A DNA stretch of 64,000 nucleotides from Ehretia macrophylla. Taxonomy: Eukaryota > Streptophyta > Magnoliopsida > Boraginales > Ehretiaceae. Location: positions 10,523,501 through 10,587,500 of the forward strand of contig CM075765.1 of the NCBI GenBank assembly GCA_037974665.1, in the 5' to 3' direction. Made by a program: the position numbers and the translations under genes. The notes under the pieces are model-generated. The model was not told the origin of the DNA. It did not search any database and was given only the letters and a program-made list of their open reading frames with translations. Positions 60,961 to 64,000 of the stretch are shown here, in pieces. Position 1 is the stretch's first letter. Each line of letters starts with the position of its first letter.

Positions 60961-61016
60961 CCTCACTGGGCTTATGTATATAAGCTCACTCTCTATTATT
61001 GCATGTTTTCAGGTGT
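60961..61016 (+). promoter_or_regulatory. LTR promoter-like block: CCTCACTG, TATA box, TTTCAG|GTG
   Basis: CCTCACTGGGCTTATGTATA, then AAGCTCAC, then GCATGTTTTCAGGTG. Equivalent blocks occur inverted at 15855-15911, 24752-24800 (and its LARD twin) and 57035-57092. A TATA-like box, where present, followed by a pyrimidine-rich AG|GT suggests transcription start and splice-acceptor-like elements. Function is inferred. Confidence 0.45.
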
Positions 61017-61113
61017 ACTTTCACAAGATTACGGGTACGTGCCTCCTGAAGAGGAGAATGTGGAAAACGTGCCTTTCGTGGATGAGTCATATGTCCCTGA
61101 GTCTTATCCATGA
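61013..61113 (+). other. short conserved reading frame in the solo LTR
   Basis: GVLSQDYGYVPPEEENVENV, then PFVDESYVPESYP and a stop at 61111-61113. It matches the frame at 15766-15860 and ends in the same SYVPESYP. It begins at the AG|GTG of the promoter-like block. Confidence 0.45.
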
Positions 61114-61511
61114 TTCTATGTTGTTAAACGTCATGTATATTAGCTTAATGGACTTTTATATGCTTTACGGTTCTTAGTGTAATAGTTGTTTAAAAGATGA
61201 TGATCTAAATGATGTTAATTTAGTGGCTTTCTTTTGTCTATGGTTAAGTTGTAGTTGTGTCTCAACTTACTTTTGAAATGTATGATAAAGTTGAGGTATT
61301 GTATGTCATGTTGGAACGGAGGCGTATAACGAGGATGTTTTATTGTATAATATGGTTGTGTTGTATGTTGTTGTTGTATTGAGGAATTACTGGATGTATG
61401 ATGTTTTATGAGGTTGGTTTAGAACCTCGGAAATCTGTTTACTGTCGTTATGCCGCCGAAATTCCGTTGCGTCCTGACTGATTATAGGTGGGGTCGAGTT
61501 GGGGCGTGACA

Positions 61512-63730
61512 CAGTCTACTTCCACGAGACCTCCCCTAGTCCAACAAACCTGTTTATTAAGCAATATAATAAGTTACAACATCAATAGACTTACACAAGT
61601 AAAGACTCCCTCTTAACCTTTGACGCCTTGATGGTAAACTCTTCAATGAACTTTGGTTTGGCGAGCTCCCCTCGACTTGCGACGTACTCTCCCGAGAACT
61701 ACACCTTCTTCTCCCGAAAAATGAACAAGGAAAAACTATCTAAACACTCAAAGACTAATACATGATGCTCACAACAAGCTGTGAAAATAAACTGAGTTGC
61801 AACACTTAATATAATCAAAGACTGAAACACAGATCATGTTGCAACATGATATGGAACACTAGACAAAAATTTCTTTATATTATTTTGTTGCACTTTCTCT
61901 ACCTACTCATTTCTATCGTGACTGCTGCTGCATATAAATACAAGATTGCTGCTTGGACATCTTGTCTTAGGCTTTAAGAAATGCCTCTTCCCACAAAACT
62001 ATAATCTTCCTTTTATGCTTCATTTCTTTATGAATATGCAATCAATGTAATTAGTTCATTATCACAAAGTTCCCTCTTTTATGGTAAGTTACCATAATAT
62101 TTTTCCTACAAAATTCAAAAGGAAAAAACACAAGAATGGAAATAACAAAAGTTTTGCTAAAACATAGTCAATCAAATCCTAATTAATATAATTGCCTTAA
62201 CAATAAAACCCCAACCAATTTAATTGTCTAACAATCTCTTCCTTTGGCTATGTTTTGGCAAAACCCTTTTAGCACAAGAATGAAAACCTTTTACTACACA
62301 AGGGTAGAAGACACGTTCCAGCACTGAGGTTCCTATTGTTTCTGTTGCAATAGTAGGAGTAATATGTGTATAGTAGTACTAAATCAGTGTTGTTAAAGAA
62401 GAAGGTGGCAGGTTGCAACTGACAGTAGAACATGAATCCAGCAGTAAAAACAACACAAATAGAAGAGTATCAAAGTAATAAAAGCAATAAGCAGACTGTG
62501 ACAACATTTAGTGGAACACTGATACAAATGTATCAAAGCAGAACAACTAGTGCTCTTTCAAAAGATAGCAATAGTGCTCATGCAAAAGATAGCATCCTGT
62601 TGCAACAAATACTAAAACAACAATGCAGTAAACTAGTAGAAACACAAGCAAATTAGTAGCAGCATAACAGCATAGCATACTCCCCATTTTTGCCAAAATA
62701 AACCAAAGTACTAATCTGAAGTTTCGGCATTTGTTTCAACAATGCAGCCCCTGAATCTTTTTCAGTATTTGTTCCAACATGCTCAAAGACATGATAAAAT
62801 AGATAAGTGTACACACAATGAGATCAGAAAAAAACAGAAGCAACATCAATAACAATAAGCACTAGCTCATAATGAAAAAGTTCCATCTCTTTTTCTTCCC
62901 TCTGAGTTGTTGCACATCATTGGAACTAGTGAGAATGTTCTCCCCCTGAATATATTCTCCCTGCAAGAACTTCAGTAAGCTATTTGACAAGTTATCTCAA
63001 CAATTCAGATTAGCATTTGTGTCATAAAGTTTCAACACAATGATATGAGAAAAATTATGATAAACATGATTATTTCAGATAGTTGTTGCAACACAATTCA
63101 AATAAACAGAGTATTTTAACTTTAGCACCCATTCTTAGAAATTTGTGACTCAAATTTTTTTTTTTCGTGAATAGAAAAGAAAAATGCATGATATGAACAT
63201 GATTTATGAATTCAACATCAAGAAAATTTACTCATTCAATAGTTAAACCAAACAAGGATTTATAACTTGCACCATGTGTGTGCGTGAAAAACTATATAAA
63301 GATCTTTCTTGAAATTCCTCAGAATCAGGATTTGCAAGATTTAAAATTCAAAGAAACCTGTTCAAACAACCTGATCATCTAATCACATTGCAAATTTTTT
63401 ATTTTCAAAAGAATATTAGACTTGGTAGCTTTCACTCTAGAACCTTCAATTTGGTTTAGGTAGCTTTTTCCAGTCTCCACTTTTTTTTTTTTTTTTGTCC
63501 TTTTGTATTTTTTTCTCTTTTTTTCTCTTTTGTTTTTTTTTTCATTTTCATGAGTGAATAGAGTACAGGAATGGATAAAGAGACTTCTCTTTATATCTAA
63601 AGTCACTAGGAAGTTCAAATTCCTGCACTTGCAAACCATTAAAATCAGTTTCTCAATCAGATCAAAATATAGTATGCTCAGCTAATATGGTTTAAGAAAT
63701 AAATCACAAGCTGATTTTACTATTAAACTT
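61512..63730 (-). other. LTR and non-coding 3' interior of the minus-strand copia
   Basis: 61517-62677 is the larger LTR piece. 62692-63730 separates LTR and pol and has no convincing gene; an envelope-like gene, known in some copia lineages, is not visible. It carries repeated GTTGCAAC octamers and a T-rich stretch (63480-63541) that gives the lysine-rich minus-strand frame at 63379-63639. Confidence 0.5.
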
Positions 63731-64000
63731 TCACATCTTTTGAGTCTCTTCGCAATCATGTTTCAGTTTATGATGCAACATTAAAAAACTATAAATTCCT
63801 AAAAAATTTCTCAAGGTCTCAAATCTCATAGAATTTGGTGCCTTACTAATAATATCTGTCAGTTGATTTTTTGTTACAACATAGTTTGAAACAACCTTTT
63901 TATGCTCTACTGGACAAGGTAAAACTGATTTTCTTACCCAAATTAGTTTCACTTTTTGTTGCGACAAATTCGCTTTCATTTGTGGTGGCCTCCAAAAGTC
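63731..64000 (-). pseudogene. copia pol C-terminus (RNase H end), partial
   Basis: The minus-strand frame reads VEHKKVVSNYVVTKNQLTDI, then RFETLRNFLGI, the closing block of copia pol, where active elements have TKNQLADIFTK. The rest of RNase H is missing or frame-shifted at the window edge. The frame ends at 63731. Confidence 0.7.

Larger units (their letters stand above)
59107..61511 (+). mobile_element. solo LTR, 2405 bp, same family as 15361-17737
   Basis: Begins TGTGAAACCCC and ends GGGGCGTGACA. CAGTC is repeated at 59102-59106 and 61512-61516, a perfect 5 bp target duplication. Homology with the copy at 15361 (opposite strand) runs through most of the length, for example ATTTTGAAACTGGTCTTTTT and GGTGGGGTCGAGTT. 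A TATATAAG box lies at 60977-60984 within the shared CCTCACTGGG to TTTTCAGGTG block. No internal domain is attached. Frames at 59649-59852 and 60869-61177 are within the LTR. Confidence 0.85.
58921..64000 (-). mobile_element. minus-strand copia element, 3' part, LTR interrupted
   Basis: The end of a copia pol at 63731-64000 (minus) is followed, going left, by about 1 kb of non-coding DNA and the polypurine tract AAAAATGGGGAGTA (inverse at 62678-62691). The LTR then starts TGCTATGCTG at 62677. The LTR continues to 61517, is interrupted by the solo LTR 59107-61511, and resumes at 59106. Its far end near 58921 is a guess. The 5' part lies beyond the window. Confidence 0.6.

Noticed and set aside
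62692-63730. Envelope-like gene in the minus-strand copia
   Set aside because: No membrane segment, signal or open frame of useful length; the lysine-rich frame reflects a T-rich run.

Overview
The window is nuclear DNA of a flowering plant. The evidence is AT-rich intergenic sequence with several transposable-element superfamilies nested in each other, primer-binding sites matching initiator-tRNA-Met, and plant-type copia, L1-like LINE, PIF/Harbinger, hAT, MULE and TRIM structures. I cannot name the species. I found no intact host gene, rRNA, tRNA or CRISPR array. Nearly every recognisable coding stretch is a decayed transposon gene. The exceptions are an LRR receptor fragment captured by a Mutator-like element and one possible host exon near 48.3 kb.

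Layout. 0-1.2 kb: 3' end of a copia element. 1.5-1.85 kb: palindromic tandem array. 2.5-3.8 kb: non-autonomous hAT. 3.9-11.4 kb: a degenerate LINE split by a 4.3 kb PIF/Harbinger element (Myb-like ORF1 plus DDE transposase, both on the minus strand) and by a ~1.6 kb unidentified insert.

12.25-31.0 kb: a Russian-doll stack. A ~0.6 kb TRIM contains a ~2 kb solo copia LTR. That LTR was hit by a 10.1 kb copia of its own family (which itself holds a 2.4 kb solo LTR) and by a 6.1 kb LARD-like element made of two nearly identical 2.5 kb LTRs around ~1.1 kb of non-coding DNA. Five-base target duplications support most layers.

32.5-41.8 kb: one copia insertion on the minus strand whose 3' LTR and gag-pol body have been inverted in blocks. 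42.0-43.0 kb: non-coding MULE. 43.2-53.4 kb: MITEs, an A-tailed retroposed segment with a ~19 bp target duplication (44.9-46.0 kb), and mostly featureless AT-rich DNA. 54.1-55.2 kb: a Pack-MULE with a perfect 9 bp target duplication and an LRR gene fragment. 55.6-64 kb: a MITE, a TRIM LTR remnant, a long LTR, and a minus-strand copia whose LTR is interrupted by a second 2.4 kb solo LTR of the family seen at 15.4 kb.

The parts form no pathway; the window records successive insertions. The most unusual points are the block-inverted copia, the datable stack, the Pack-MULE, a short reading frame conserved inside two diverged solo LTRs, and a promoter/acceptor-like motif shared by otherwise different LTR families.
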